Part shown: piece by piece, positions 17,774-27,891 of the stretch
Layout of the letters: the number at the start of each line of letters is the position of its first letter
How positions within the stretch are numbered: the stretch's first letter is position 1
Assembly: GCF_947498825.1 (NCBI RefSeq)
Contig: NZ_CANMLV010000004.1
Span: 124,001 to 188,000 of the forward strand
DNA from: an uncultured Cedecea sp.
GTDB taxonomy: Bacteria; Pseudomonadota; Gammaproteobacteria; Enterobacterales; Enterobacteriaceae
Direction of reading: 5' to 3'
Length of the DNA: 64,000 nt
Translations under genes and position numbers: made by a program
The notes under the pieces: model-generated
Told to the model about the DNA's origin: nothing
The model's input: only the letters and a program-made list of their open reading frames with translations
Database searches by the model: none

Positions 17774-18769
17774 CTAGAGATCGCTCTTTTTGTGGAAACC
17801 ATCGGCCACGACAGTGCTGTCGACGTTGGTTTTATCCACTTCAATAGGGGTCAGTAAGCGGGAAGGAACATCTTTGAGACCGTTATTCAGGGTACTATCG
17901 ACAGCCGGTTTTTTATCATTACCCAGCTCGACAGCGATTTCGGCAGCGGTATTGGCAAGTGTGGTGATTGGTTTATATACCGTCATGGTTTGGGTACCTG
18001 CCAGAATACGTTTAATTCCGGCCAGGTCGGCATCCTGACCTGAAATAGCCACTTTACCTGCCAGTCCTTGGGCACTTAATGCCTGAATAGCGCCCCCTGC
18101 GGTCGCATCATTGGAAGCAACAACAGCATCAATTTTGTTATTGTTTGCTGTCAGCGCATTTTCCATAATTTTCAGGGCATTCTCGGGCAGCCAGGCATCA
18201 ACCCACTGATCGCCGACCACTTTGATTTTTCCGCTATCAATATAGGGTTTTAATACCTTCATTTGTCCTTCGCGGAATAATTTCGCATTATTATCAACAG
18301 GCGAACCACCCATTAAGAAATAATTACCGGAAGGGACTCTGTCGACAATACTTTGAGCCTGAAGCTCACCGACCTTTTCATTATCGAATGAGACATAATA
18401 ATCAATATCAGCATTATTAATCATGCGGTCGTAAGCCAATACCTTTATGCCTTCACGTTTTGCCTCAGCAATAACATTACTTAATACCTGACCGTTGTAA
18501 GGAATAATAACCAGTACATCCACGCCACGGTTAATCATATTTTCGATTTGTGCGATCTGCGTTTCCTCACTGCCATTCGCTGACTGCACAAATACTTTCG
18601 CACCTTTTTCTTCTGCTTTTGCGACAAAGATATCACGATCTTTTTGCCATCTTTCAAGTCTTAAATCATCGATAGCCATGCCTATTTTAACTTCTTTAGC
18701 TATACCACTGAAGCTTGTAAGCACCAGGGAAGCACATAACGACGTCAGTAACAGCTTCTTTATATTCAT
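17774..18769 (-). CDS. xylF: D-xylose-binding periplasmic protein XylF
   Basis: A 331-residue periplasmic binding protein with a signal peptide (MNIKKLLLTSLCASLVLTSF, cleaved before KEVKIG). The mature part has the ribose/xylose-binding fold (RLERWQKDRD, QSANGSEE, DRMINNADIDYYVSFDN, VVASNDATAGG). It delivers xylose to XylGH. The frame runs up to 18814, but the ATG at 18769 starts the signal peptide and matches the E. coli protein (330 residues). First gene of the xylFGHR unit, facing xylA. Confidence 0.95.
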   Translation of the reverse strand: MNIKKLLLTSLCASLVLTSFSGIAKEVKIGMAIDDLRLERWQKDRDIFVAKAEEKGAKVFVQSANGSEETQIAQIENMINRGVDVLVIIPYNGQVLSNVIAEAKREGIKVLAYDRMINNADIDYYVSFDNEKVGELQAQSIVDRVPSGNYFLMGGSPVDNNAKLFREGQMKVLKPYIDSGKIKVVGDQWVDAWLPENALKIMENALTANNNKIDAVVASNDATAGGAIQALSAQGLAGKVAISGQDADLAGIKRILAGTQTMTVYKPITTLANTAAEIAVELGNDKKPAVDSTLNNGLKDVPSRLLTPIEVDKTNVDSTVVADGFHKKSDL

Positions 18770-19129
18770 CTTATTTTTACCTGTAGGGTTATCGGAATAA
18801 AAAGGTGTATACATCTGCAGACGAAAGGAATTGTTGTCGTTGAGGATTAAAGAAGCAATTACTGATTTTTATCTTCTCATTATGATATTTGGTTTAATGT
18901 CGAAATTATGATGGCGATCTGATTTTAAATTTACCGACATCCCTCTGACAGCGCTCTCATTTAGTTTTCAACAGCCAAAAATTTATTTTGACTGTATTTT
19001 GAGAACTGGCGCACGTTTGCGTATTCTCTGAAGCTGAATGTGAAATAACGTAATTGTACATCCCCACCGTAAATCTCAGGATTAATACAAACTTCCCTGG
19101 CAGACCTTTTTCTGAATACGGAGTCAATT
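18770..19129. promoter_or_regulatory. xylF/xylA divergent promoter region
   Basis: A 360-bp AT-rich gap between divergent xylF and xylA, where E. coli has XylR and CRP sites. The segment ATGTGAAATAACGTAATTG (19038-19056) is very close to the sequence I recall upstream of E. coli xylA. Exact XylR and CRP boxes cannot be assigned by eye with confidence. No ORF is present. Confidence 0.75.
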
Positions 19130-20452
19130 ATGCAAGCCTATTTCGATAAACTTGATCGCGTACGCTTTGAAGGCCCTAAAAGTACTAATCCCTTGGCATT
19201 CCACCACTATAATCCAGATGAATTAGTCCTGGGCAAACGTATGGAAGATCATCTACGATTCGCAGCCTGCTACTGGCATACTTTCTGCTGGGCGGGTACC
19301 GATATGTTTGGTGTTGGTGCCTTTGACAGGCCATGGCAGAAGCCCGGTGATGCCATGACTCTGGCAAAATATAAAGCCGATGTTGCTTTTGAGTTCTTCC
19401 ACAAATTAAATGTCCCGTATTACTGCTTCCACGATGTCGATGTCTCCCCTGAAGGCAGCTCGCTGAAAGAGTATAAAAATAACTTTGCCGTCATGACTGA
19501 TTTACTGGCGCAGAAACAGCAAGAGACCGGCGTGAAGCTACTGTGGGGAACAGCAAACTGCTTTACTAACCCACGCTATGCGGCAGGTGCGGCGACTAAT
19601 CCGGATCCAGAAGTCTTCTCCTGGGCTGCCTCTCAGGTAGTTGCGGCGATGGATGCAACCCATAAACTGGGCGGCGAAAACTACGTTCTCTGGGGCGGTC
19701 GTGAAGGCTATGAGACCTTACTCAATACCGACTTACGTCAGGAACGCGAACAAATCGGCCGCTTTATGCATATGGTGGTTGAGCATAAACACAAAACCGG
19801 CTTCCGTGGCACGCTGCTGATCGAGCCCAAACCACAAGAACCAACGAAGCACCAGTACGACTATGATGTGGCAACCGTCTATGGCTTCCTGAAGCAGTTT
19901 GGTCTGGAAAAAGAGATCAAAGTAAATATTGAAGCTAACCATGCCACTCTGGCAGGTCACTCCTTCCACCATGAAATCGCCAGCGCCATCGCCATGGGTA
20001 TCTTTGGCTCAGTTGACGCCAACCGCGGTGATTTGCAGTTAGGCTGGGATACCGACCAGTTCCCTAACAGTGTTGAAGAGAACGCACTGGTTATGTACGA
20101 AATTCTCAAAGCAGGTGGATTTACCACCGGCGGAATGAACTTCGATGCCAAAGTTCGTCGTCAGAGTACCGATAAATATGACCTGTTCTACGGCCATATT
20201 GGTGCGATGGATGTGATGGCACTGTCGCTGAAAATCGCTGCACGTATGATTGAAGACGGTGAATTGGATAAGCGTGTCGCCAAACGTTATTCCGGCTGGA
20301 ATGGCGAGTTTGGCCAGCAAATTCTGCAAGGACAGCTGTCACTGGCGCAAGTCGCCCAGTACGCAGATCAGCACAACTTTGACCCACGCCACCAAAGTGG
20401 TCAGCAGGAATTACTGGAAAATTTGGTCAATCATTACCTCTTTGACAGATAA
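19130..20452 (+). CDS. xylA: D-xylose isomerase
   Basis: A 440-residue cytoplasmic xylose isomerase that converts D-xylose to D-xylulose. His101 and Asp104 in YCFHDVD are the catalytic pair, and metal-binding regions [16 protein letters not shown] and [12 protein letters not shown] are present. Length equals the E. coli enzyme. It is the first gene of the xylAB operon, followed after 64 bp by xylB with a hairpin in the gap. Expression should require XylR plus xylose and CRP. Confidence 0.98.
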   Translation: MQAYFDKLDRVRFEGPKSTNPLAFHHYNPDELVLGKRMEDHLRFAACYWHTFCWAGTDMFGVGAFDRPWQKPGDAMTLAKYKADVAFEFFHKLNVPYYCFHDVDVSPEGSSLKEYKNNFAVMTDLLAQKQQETGVKLLWGTANCFTNPRYAAGAATNPDPEVFSWAASQVVAAMDATHKLGGENYVLWGGREGYETLLNTDLRQEREQIGRFMHMVVEHKHKTGFRGTLLIEPKPQEPTKHQYDYDVATVYGFLKQFGLEKEIKVNIEANHATLAGHSFHHEIASAIAMGIFGSVDANRGDLQLGWDTDQFPNSVEENALVMYEILKAGGFTTGGMNFDAKVRRQSTDKYDLFYGHIGAMDVMALSLKIAARMIEDGELDKRVAKRYSGWNGEFGQQILQGQLSLAQVAQYADQHNFDPRHQSGQQELLENLVNHYLFDR

Positions 20453-20477
20453 ATACGCCTCTCCCTTTTCTCTTGCG

Positions 20478-20495
20478 CACCACCTACGGGTGGTG
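20478..20495. terminator. Stem-loop between xylA and xylB
   Basis: Seven-base arms CACCACC and GGTGGTG around a 4-base loop, ending about 20 bp before the xylB start. No U-tract follows, so it is more likely an mRNA-stability hairpin that keeps xylA mRNA above xylB than a full terminator. Confidence 0.55.
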
Positions 20496-20516
20496 TGTTC
20501 ATAAGGAACAAGTCCT

Positions 20517-21971
20517 ATGTATATCGGCATCGATCTTGGTACCTCAGGAGTAAAAGTGATTTTACTCGGGGAACAGGGTGAAGTCCTGGCTTCAAAAACC
20601 GAATCACTGAGCGTTTCTCGCCCACATCCATTATGGTCAGAACAAGATCCTGAACACTGGTGGCAGGCAACAGACAAGGCAATGAAAGCTCTGAGTGAAC
20701 AGCACTCTCTCAGCCAGGTAAAAGCACTTGGCATTGCAGGACAGATGCATGGCGCCACCTTGCTGGACAGCCAGCAACAAGTGCTACGTCCGGCGATTTT
20801 ATGGAATGATGGCCGTAGCGGAGCGGAATGTGCCTTACTGGAAGCCGCCGTTAACGACTCGCGTCAGATTACTGGCAATCTGATGATGCCCGGTTTCACC
20901 GCGCCAAAACTACTGTGGGTTCAGCGTCATGAACCCGAAGTGTTCGCCAAAATAGATAAAGTTCTGCTGCCAAAAGATTACCTGCGCTTACGCATCACGG
21001 GCGAGTTCGCCAGCGATATGTCCGATGCCGCAGGTACCATGTGGCTGGATGTCGCCAAACGTGACTGGAGTGATGTGCTACTCAATGCCTGTCATTTACG
21101 CCGTGAACAGATGCCAGCCCTGTTTGAAGGGAGTGAGATTACCGGCACACTGAAAGCGGAAGTCGCCGAAGCCTGGAATATGCCAGCCGTTCCTGTGGTG
21201 GCGGGAGGGGGAGATAACGCTGCAGGTGCTGTTGGCGTCGGGATTGTCGAAGCGAATCAAGCTATGCTGTCGCTCGGTACCTCCGGCGTCTACTTTGCGG
21301 CGAGCGAAGGATTTCTCAGTAAACCAGAAAGTGCGGTGCATAGTTTCTGCCATGCGCTGCCAAATCGCTGGCATCTGATGTCGGTGATGCTTAGCGCGGC
21401 ATCTTGCCTTGACTGGGCAGCAAAACTGACCGGTTTAGAGACGGTGCCAGCGCTGATTGCTGCCGCTGAACAAGCGAATGAAGAGGCAGATGTGGTGTGG
21501 TTCCTGCCCTATCTGTCCGGCGAGCGCACGCCCCATAATAACCCTCAGGCTAAAGGCGTATTCTTTGGTCTGACCCACCAGCATGGTCCGGCTGAACTCG
21601 CCCGAGCCGTACTTGAAGGTGTGGGTTATGCGTTAGCAGACGGGATGGATGCGGTGCACTCCTGCGGCATTACACCAAAAAGTGTCACGCTGATTGGCGG
21701 TGGCGCACGCAGTCCATACTGGCGACAAATGCTGGCAGATATTAGCGGCCAGATACTGGATTATCGCACCGGTGGTGACGTCGGTCCCGCGCTCGGCGCC
21801 GCCCGTCTGGCACAAATAGCCTTGTCGCCAGAAAAACCACTGACCTCGCTGCTCCCGCCATTGCCTCTGGAGCAACAACATCAGCCTGATAGCGCGCGCC
21901 ATCATCTTTATACTGAGCGACGCAAAGTCTTTAAACAGATTTATCAGCAGCTAAAACCGTTAATGTGCTAA
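20517..21971 (+). CDS. xylB: D-xylulose kinase
   Basis: A 484-residue FGGY-family kinase phosphorylating D-xylulose to xylulose 5-phosphate for the pentose phosphate pathway. The N-terminal MYIGIDLGTSGVK phosphate loop, substrate segment AGQMHGATL, the catalytic Asp region GGGDNAAGAVG and the FGGY C-terminal motif region LIGGGARSPYWRQ are visible. Length is as in E. coli. The ribosome site is AAGGAACAAGTCCT. A terminator hairpin follows 24 bp after the stop. Confidence 0.97.
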   Translation: MYIGIDLGTSGVKVILLGEQGEVLASKTESLSVSRPHPLWSEQDPEHWWQATDKAMKALSEQHSLSQVKALGIAGQMHGATLLDSQQQVLRPAILWNDGRSGAECALLEAAVNDSRQITGNLMMPGFTAPKLLWVQRHEPEVFAKIDKVLLPKDYLRLRITGEFASDMSDAAGTMWLDVAKRDWSDVLLNACHLRREQMPALFEGSEITGTLKAEVAEAWNMPAVPVVAGGGDNAAGAVGVGIVEANQAMLSLGTSGVYFAASEGFLSKPESAVHSFCHALPNRWHLMSVMLSAASCLDWAAKLTGLETVPALIAAAEQANEEADVVWFLPYLSGERTPHNNPQAKGVFFGLTHQHGPAELARAVLEGVGYALADGMDAVHSCGITPKSVTLIGGGARSPYWRQMLADISGQILDYRTGGDVGPALGAARLAQIALSPEKPLTSLLPPLPLEQQHQPDSARHHLYTERRKVFKQIYQQLKPLMC

Positions 21972-21994
21972 TCGATATCATTGACTGCCTGCGC

Positions 21995-22031
21995 GGCCTT
22001 CCCTGCCATCCTCGGGAAGGCCTGCGTTTTC
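21995..22031 (+). terminator. Rho-independent terminator after xylB
   Basis: Nine-base arms GGCCTTCCC and GGGAAGGCC with a 10-base loop, followed by TGCGTTTTCTG. It closes the xylAB operon. Confidence 0.75.
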
Positions 22032-22072
22032 TGTCAGCCATTTAAGTCAAAGCAATATGCGGTTGTTTCATA

Positions 22073-22413
22073 ATGAGGATTGAAACCCGTCAGCAAGATA
22101 CTCAGCTGCTTACACAAAACTTATCAGTAACCTTAAGTGATGCGATACCGCTGCTAAAAATGAAGAGGTTTTGGTTCTTCGCGATATACATGGTCGGTGT
22201 CGATGCGGTTTATGAAACGTACGATCAGCAGTTTGCTATCTATTACAGCACCTTCTTTGAAAACAAAGCCATAGGCGCAGAAGTCTTCGACTATTTAACC
22301 ACCGTTCAGATTGCCCTTGATGCAGTTGTTATATTCTTCGCCCCTTAGCTCGTGAATAAAATCGATCCTAAAAATGCTTTATTATACTGCGGCATAATCA
22401 TGACGGTAATATC
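22073..22413 (+). pseudogene. LacY-family sugar:H+ symporter fragment
   Basis: The readable part RFWFFAIYMVGVDAVYETYD continues QQFAIYYSTFF and then DYLTTVQIALDAVVIFFAP, matching the middle of LacY/RafB/CscB permeases (the DQQFANFF region of helix VII). A TAG at 22345 interrupts it; the same frame continues LVNKIDPKNALLYCGIIMTV until the inverted-repeat element at 22414. The N-terminal six helices and the C-terminal third are missing. It is a dead fragment left between xylB and the accessory region. Confidence 0.8.
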
Positions 22414-22540
22414 TATACCCGTCATACTTCAAGTTGCTTGGGTGTTGCGTGCGTGAGCCGCGCCGAATCATAGAGTTTATCTATACTCATCGACGCGCCC
22501 CACTTCGCGCCTACAAGCAACTCGAATTATTTTGGGTATA
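22414..22540 (-). repeat. 127-bp inverted-repeat element, copy A
   Basis: Ends TATACCCGTCATACTTCAAG and, on the other strand, TATACCCAAAATAATTCGAG form imperfect terminal inverted repeats of about 27 bp. An internal stem (arms around 22451-22500) encloses a conserved apical part. The element has the same length as copies B and C and lies in opposite orientation. It cuts off the LacY-like pseudogene. No coding capacity. Confidence 0.9.
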
Positions 22541-22547
22541 GACGGAT

Positions 22548-22590
22548 TCACCAGACTTTTTAAGAGCATCTCCTCCAAAGAGTCTGGTGA
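22548..22590. repeat. 10-bp perfect inverted repeat next to repeat copy A
   Basis: Arms TCACCAGACT (22548-22557) and AGTCTGGTGA (22581-22590) enclose 23 bases. There is no U-tract on either strand, so a terminator role is uncertain; it could be an IS end remnant. The remaining bases to 22689 show nothing recognisable. Confidence 0.5.
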
Positions 22591-22689
22591 TACAAATTAC
22601 AGAATGTAGCCCGACTAAGATACGGTGATTTCAGGCAAGTTTTCAGAAAATAGCAGTATATCTGTATATTTTTGCTGCACTTTTAAAAA

Positions 22690-23799
22690 TCATTTAAAAT
22701 CAACAGCCATTAGCTCAGCTAAGCTTTTATCTTCAACTGAACGATGACATACATCGATATAATCTGTAAATTTTGGTGATAGTGGCATTCCTAATTTAAT
22801 TATTCTTTCATTATTAAAAACAACATTCATTTTAGAAAACTGACCATAAAGGCTCATTGCTTTGAGTACTATTCTCTCATTACAATCTCCGAATAATTTT
22901 TTGAAATTAGTTTTTTCAAGTGATAGCTGTTTATAATTTACTTTCTGATAAGTACCACTAATTGAAGTAGTTCCTGCTGCTTTTGCCATTGCCCGATCAA
23001 TTTCTGCAAAACTAACGCTGCTTTCTTGTCCTGATGATATATGGTAGACAGGAAACTCAAGCTCCTCTGTATATAATATTTTAATAATAGTCTGAGCACA
23101 ATAATCAACCGGTATGACATCAACTCTGTCGCTCAGATTACACATGAATTTTCCTAATTTAAGAGCCATACGGAAAACCCAAAATATACTGGCCGACGGA
23201 ATACACCCATATTGAGTATGTCCCACAACAATTGATGGACGAGCAATAATCAACGGCAGCTCAGGCAAACACTCTTGCATCATTGTTTCTATCGTTGCTT
23301 TACTCCATGTATATTCAACAAGATGATTTTCTCTGAGAGTATAACTGATATCTTCAACGACGGTGGTATTCGGCGCAGGAGTACATGACATAGCAGTACC
23401 GACATGGATAAACCGCTGCAATGATTTAACGCGACTCATGCGGCTGGCGAATTGAAATGTTCCTTCAACATTGACTCTCCAAATCATCGGATTATTACCA
23501 AATGAAGCAATTGCTGCACAATTGATAACCTTCTCTACATCATCTAATCTTTTATCCCTGATAAAAGATTCAACTTTAGATAAATCACCCTCAATGATAT
23601 TCAATGATGTCAGTTCACTAAGGGTTATGTCATTTACGCCAAACTTAATTAAATTTTTCTTCACACGACTCAATGCAGTATCTGATGTATCGCCTCTGGC
23701 TAATAGTAATAATCTTTCTGCCCCCCCTTTTTTTATCAACTCTGCCGTTATTGCTCCGCCGAGAAATCCTGTGGCACCAGTAACCAGTATCTTATTCAT
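22690..23799 (-). CDS. NAD(P)-binding acyl reductase-like SDR (NAD_binding_4 / male-sterility type)
   Basis: A 369-residue extended SDR. The Rossmann motif GATGFLG (residues 8-14) and the catalytic pair Tyr163-x3-Lys167 in YTWSK are present; the remainder resembles thioester-reductase or fatty acyl-CoA reductase domains. A reasonable guess is NAD(P)H-dependent reduction or epimerisation of an activated acyl or sugar compound, but the substrate is unknown. The frame extends to 23862; the ATG at 23799 gives the canonical MNKILVTG start. It is AT-rich compared with the core genes and divergent from a two-component system 306 bp away, suggesting acquisition and regulation by that system. Confidence 0.65.
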   Translation of the reverse strand: MNKILVTGATGFLGGAITAELIKKGGAERLLLLARGDTSDTALSRVKKNLIKFGVNDITLSELTSLNIIEGDLSKVESFIRDKRLDDVEKVINCAAIASFGNNPMIWRVNVEGTFQFASRMSRVKSLQRFIHVGTAMSCTPAPNTTVVEDISYTLRENHLVEYTWSKATIETMMQECLPELPLIIARPSIVVGHTQYGCIPSASIFWVFRMALKLGKFMCNLSDRVDVIPVDYCAQTIIKILYTEELEFPVYHISSGQESSVSFAEIDRAMAKAAGTTSISGTYQKVNYKQLSLEKTNFKKLFGDCNERIVLKAMSLYGQFSKMNVVFNNERIIKLGMPLSPKFTDYIDVCHRSVEDKSLAELMAVDFK

Positions 23800-24031
23800 T
23801 TCAACACTCTCTTTCTTAAAAAATTTAATCACATGCAGAACAATGTGTTTTTTGACAAGCATTCCGGTTACAAATGGAATGACAATCTATACATATTTTT
23901 CATTTAATTACATGAATGAAAATTCATTTAGACGTTCTATTTAAATCAATTGGTTACATAGTTAATTATATTATTACTGGCATCAGTATTTTTATTATCA
24001 AATAACATTAATTTTTTATATTTTGCCCACA

Positions 24032-24053
24032 GAACATTACCTGAACATTACCT
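24032..24053. promoter_or_regulatory. Perfect 11-bp tandem repeat, probable response-regulator site
   Basis: GAACATTACCT occurs twice in direct succession (24032-24042 and 24043-24053), 52 bp before the response-regulator start. Direct repeats spaced by one helical turn are typical of OmpR-family operators. A third partial match AACATTA lies at 24004-24010. Control of this gene or the divergent SDR gene is inferred. Confidence 0.6.
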
Positions 24054-24105
24054 CTTAAAAAAAAGATATGCTAATCTCTTTTAAAATAAAATTAGAGACG
24101 CGGAA

Positions 24106-24789
24106 ATGCGTGTATTAATTGTGGAAGACGAACCTGAAATGGCCTCAGCCCTTATTAAAGCCTTTGAAAAAGAAGGCATGCTCGCTGAGAGCGTCTCGTC
24201 TCTGACTATGGCAAAAGCGGCGTTACAAGACGATTTGCACAGTTTAATTCTGCTTGACAGACAGCTCCCGGATGGTGATGGGGCCTCACTTGTTCCTTTC
24301 ATCCGCAAGATAAACGCTGATTTACCCATTATATTTCTGACTGGAAGATCATCAATTACTGAAAGAATTGAAGGGCTTGACCTGGGCGCTGATGACTATC
24401 TTAATAAACCTTTTGCATTCGAAGAACTGATGGCAAGGATCCGTGCGATTGGAAGACGCCCCGCAACAGTCAATATTCCGAAGGTCACTATTGCTAATCT
24501 GACCTTTGACTTTAGTCATCGCAATGTTCAAGTTGATGGTATTCCTTTAATACTCCCCCGGCGACAACTGCTTGTACTTGAAGCGCTGTGTACACGTGTA
24601 AGACGCACGGTGATGCGAGAGTGGCTCATTGAGCGCGTATATGGGTTTGATGAAGATATTCAGTCAAACTCTCTGGATTCACACATTTCCAGACTACGGC
24701 GCTCGCTGGAAATATCACAAGCTCGGGTCACCATTCACGTCATCCGTGGTGTGGGATATTTGCTAAAAGAAAGCTATGAATCTGTTTAA
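24106..24789 (+). CDS. OmpR-family response regulator
   Basis: A 227-residue two-domain regulator. The receiver domain has the acidic pair in IVEDEPEM, the phosphorylation site Asp51 in LLDRQLPDGDG, Thr79 and Lys101. The C-terminal winged helix (about 130-225) ends IHVIRGVGYLLKE, as in the OmpR/PhoB family. The adjacent histidine kinase overlaps by 14 bp. The closest named family cannot be given with confidence; QseB/TctD-like regulators are candidates. The tandem repeat at 24032 is a probable autoregulatory site. Confidence 0.9.
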   Translation: MRVLIVEDEPEMASALIKAFEKEGMLAESVSSLTMAKAALQDDLHSLILLDRQLPDGDGASLVPFIRKINADLPIIFLTGRSSITERIEGLDLGADDYLNKPFAFEELMARIRAIGRRPATVNIPKVTIANLTFDFSHRNVQVDGIPLILPRRQLLVLEALCTRVRRTVMREWLIERVYGFDEDIQSNSLDSHISRLRRSLEISQARVTIHVIRGVGYLLKESYESV

Positions 24790-26122
24790 AAATATTGCTC
24801 TCGCCTCTAAAATATCATTAAGCATTATTATTCTTCAGTTAATCGTACTTAATTTAACAATTGCCTACCCCATCATCGATTCGATGAGAAAACACGACTT
24901 ATCATTTGCAGGAATAATACCTGACTCGCAAGTACAATTGGTTCTTGATTCTGTGCTATATGATAGCAATAACACGCTCTCTATTCAGTATTCCAGTGAT
25001 TTCGATCTACTCCTCTCCACACCTGATGCCTGGATAGCGATCGGTGATGATCAGGGGCAGATTATATATTTAGGTAATGTTCCAGCGGTATATAATAAAT
25101 TAATTACTAACATTAACAGTTTGGACATGTCTGAAGTTAAAACTACCGAAAATCAACGCCACCTTTCTATGAAGTTATTATCAAAAAAAATCAATCACAG
25201 AACAGTCAAGGCAATGGTCGGAGGCATAGCTATATATAAAACAACGGACGTATTCGAAATTTATTCACGATCCCTGATTTTTTATATTTTTATGCCTTTA
25301 GTCATCACCACAATTATTTTGATCCCTTTCATTATTCGAAAAGTCCTCTCCGGTATTTCGCATGCGGTAAACGATGCAAAATATATTAATGAAAGCGATC
25401 TGACAGCACGGATCCGAGAGCAAGGTATTCCGCGTGAAGTTATGCCATTAGTCAAAGCAGTTAATGGTGCACTGCAACGGCTGAGTGAAGGCTATGATCA
25501 ACGCGATCGTTTCCTTTCCAGTGCCGCACACGAACTCAGAGCACCAATTGCAATTATTGAAGCACGTCTGAGTATTATTGATGACCCTGTGACAAGAAGC
25601 ATCCTGGAACAGGATGTGGCAAGACTGGCGAACCTGGCTGAGTCTTTGCTTGATCTCCAAAGAATAGGTAAAGGACTATCCCGCTTTTGCGAAGTGGACC
25701 TCAAGGAGATGTTAAAGCACGTCATTTCTGATTACTCTCCACTGATCATATCTTCTGGCTATGAGATAGAATTTATTCCATGTTCCCAGAAAGTCTGCGT
25801 TATGGGCGACGAGGCCTCTCTTGCCAGAGCCGTCATCAATATTCTTCAGAATGCGGTCATCTACGGTGGCAATAACGGCCTGATAACGGTGACATTGAGC
25901 AATGATGGTCGTATCAGTATTCAGGATGAAGGACCGGGTATTTCTCTGACAGAACGGGAACGAATATTTGAGCCTTTTCAGCGCATCATTCCCCGTTCTC
26001 AAGGCACAGGACTGGGGCTTCACCTGGTGCGAGAAATCATTCATATGCATAAAGGCTGCGTCACTGTCGGGGAAGGGGCAAACGGTGGGGCTCTTTTTGA
26101 AATACGCCTCTCCTGTGCATAA
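24776..26122 (+). CDS. Two-component sensor histidine kinase
   Basis: A 448-residue membrane kinase. Transmembrane segments at about 10-32 and 165-187 flank a periplasmic sensor region of about 130 residues, followed by HAMP, the dimerisation box SSAAHELRAPIAI with His252, and the ATPase domain (N-box NILQNAVIYGG, G1 DEGPGIS, G2 GTGLGLHLV). It would phosphorylate the regulator encoded just upstream, with which it overlaps by 14 bp. The ligand is unknown. The sensor region is AT-rich at the DNA level, like the divergent SDR gene. Confidence 0.9.
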   Translation: MNLFKNIALASKISLSIIILQLIVLNLTIAYPIIDSMRKHDLSFAGIIPDSQVQLVLDSVLYDSNNTLSIQYSSDFDLLLSTPDAWIAIGDDQGQIIYLGNVPAVYNKLITNINSLDMSEVKTTENQRHLSMKLLSKKINHRTVKAMVGGIAIYKTTDVFEIYSRSLIFYIFMPLVITTIILIPFIIRKVLSGISHAVNDAKYINESDLTARIREQGIPREVMPLVKAVNGALQRLSEGYDQRDRFLSSAAHELRAPIAIIEARLSIIDDPVTRSILEQDVARLANLAESLLDLQRIGKGLSRFCEVDLKEMLKHVISDYSPLIISSGYEIEFIPCSQKVCVMGDEASLARAVINILQNAVIYGGNNGLITVTLSNDGRISIQDEGPGISLTERERIFEPFQRIIPRSQGTGLGLHLVREIIHMHKGCVTVGEGANGGALFEIRLSCA

Positions 26123-26421
26123 ATAGCGACCATGTCCCAGTGACCAGGCATGGTCTGGGCGACAAGTGGGTATTAAAATATCAGATTTGGACAAGCCAGC
26201 ATCAGCTGGTGAGCCCCTGCGCCTCTTGCCCCAGCTCATGCAGTTCATCATCAGAGTTAAACAGATGGCACTGTTTCATACTCAGGCACAGGACCTGTTT
26301 TCGGTTACGTTTGATCCTTTATTACAAAAAGAATCTTCATAACATGATTTTACAGAATAACTTCCGCAACCTCCTTGCCCGGCCGGATCACAGGGAACAT
26401 CCCATACAAAATCATTCACCT

Positions 26422-26946
26422 CTAAAAATGCGTGTATTTTAAGACTGCCTTATACATCTCCATATCCGATGTTACACCCAGTTTTTTCATGAGCTGCCGC
26501 TTGTATTGGCTGCTCTTTTTAACGGGCATCCCATAGCGGTCCGCAATCTGTACGGGGGTGAGTCCTGACAGCAGCCACCCAAGCACACAGGATTCGCGAG
26601 AGGAAGCTTTTACACGCGGTTTCACCTGCAGTGTTTTTTCATCTGCACTCTTTATACCGTTCAGTTTATTAATAAATACGAGTTTTATTTTATCTGGCGG
26701 GCAGTTCGACGTGAAATAGCTCCCCCCTTCATTGATGCAAATGAACCGAACCAGAATTTCCATATCCGGCCCAGCCAGTAAAACCTCGTAATAAATATCT
26801 CGGACGTGTATCCACTCGTCTACTTTATCCGATGTCACCTGATATATCTGGTATTTATCCGCTAATTCCGGGCTGGACGAAAACAGGCTGGTTATTGCCA
26901 AGAAAAAAAATGAATTATCGGTGAATATAATTAATGTCTTTTTCAT
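26422..26946 (-). CDS. LuxR-type HTH transcriptional regulator
   Basis: A 174-residue protein with a C-terminal LuxR/FixJ helix-turn-helix (LLSGLTPVQIADRYGMPVKK then SSQYKRQLMKKLGV). The N-terminal 100 residues have no phosphorylatable receiver motif that I can see, resembling small enteric regulators of fimbriae or capsule. The frame extends to 27036, but the ATG at 26946 has GGGGAA at good spacing. It stands alone, downstream of and convergent with the kinase gene; the 26123-26421 gap holds nothing recognisable. Target unknown. Confidence 0.75.
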   Translation of the reverse strand: MKKTLIIFTDNSFFFLAITSLFSSSPELADKYQIYQVTSDKVDEWIHVRDIYYEVLLAGPDMEILVRFICINEGGSYFTSNCPPDKIKLVFINKLNGIKSADEKTLQVKPRVKASSRESCVLGWLLSGLTPVQIADRYGMPVKKSSQYKRQLMKKLGVTSDMEMYKAVLKYTHF

Positions 26947-27891
26947 TATTAATTCCCCAAAAGTGTTTTGACTTTCTCCGGAGATATCGAAAGTCAGATA
27001 AGTGACAAGCCAGTCACCGCTACTCCACGGATACATTAAATTCCCGGCTATTATTCCCTTGCTCGCCCGGAACAGATTACGCCCATTAAATTGACGTTGA
27101 TAACGACATCCATAAAGATCTCATTGTTTTATATTCTATGAATGCATTTAAAAATAAACTATCCAGACTACAGATACAATCTGTGTGGCAGCATATTCGA
27201 AATCGATTATTGATTTTAAATCAAAATAATTTTCATCATCCATTGATAATAAATTGGAAATTTTTTATTACTTTTCTCTCATTGAGACTGACATTGATCA
27301 TTCACATTTATTATACATGTAATTCTGATTATTCATATTTCTCCTTAGGTATTGTAAAATCCTGTTGAATGCATTTAATCAGAATAGTCGTATTGCGTAA
27401 AATAGATTAAAACATTCAATATGCATAACTGCGATAGCTATCACCTACCAATACAATAAAATCGTTCGACATTAACGTTCAACTTTAGAACAGATTTATT
27501 TTATCGCGTTGATTTTAATGAAATTTAATTAATATTTTATATTTCTTAATATAAAGCATTAATTAACTAATAATACACCAACAACGTGTATAAAAAGTGA
27601 ATTGTCATTTATTTTAGTATAATATCCGAACTTTAAATTGCCTCGCCAAACTTAACTTCGTTTAAATTCTGTTTTCATTGAAAAGAACAATTTTTCGATC
27701 TGAATTTTAGGCTTTAGGTGGTTTTATTGCCTGCATTATTGGCTTTTTACAAGAGAAATGTGTTGAATTAACATTACTGCAACAATTTGTTGTACATATG
27801 TTATAAAACATTTTGTTAATGACCGACTCTGTATTGGATATATTTTTTATTGCATAATTTTTCGACGATAAAAAGAATGAACACAGCCGTA
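26947..27891. other. AT-rich region without a supported gene
   Basis: Nearly 950 bp of very AT-rich sequence. Short frames at 27138-27368 (plus) and 27707-28030 (minus) lack ribosome sites and recognisable protein features, and the second runs into the repeat element. The proximal part should contain the promoter of the LuxR-type gene. The composition suggests acquired, H-NS-type silenced DNA; that is inference. Confidence 0.5.

Noticed and set aside
27138-27368. 76-codon plus-strand frame in the AT-rich region
   Set aside because: No ribosome site, no domain, and the composition is what AT-rich non-coding DNA gives by chance.
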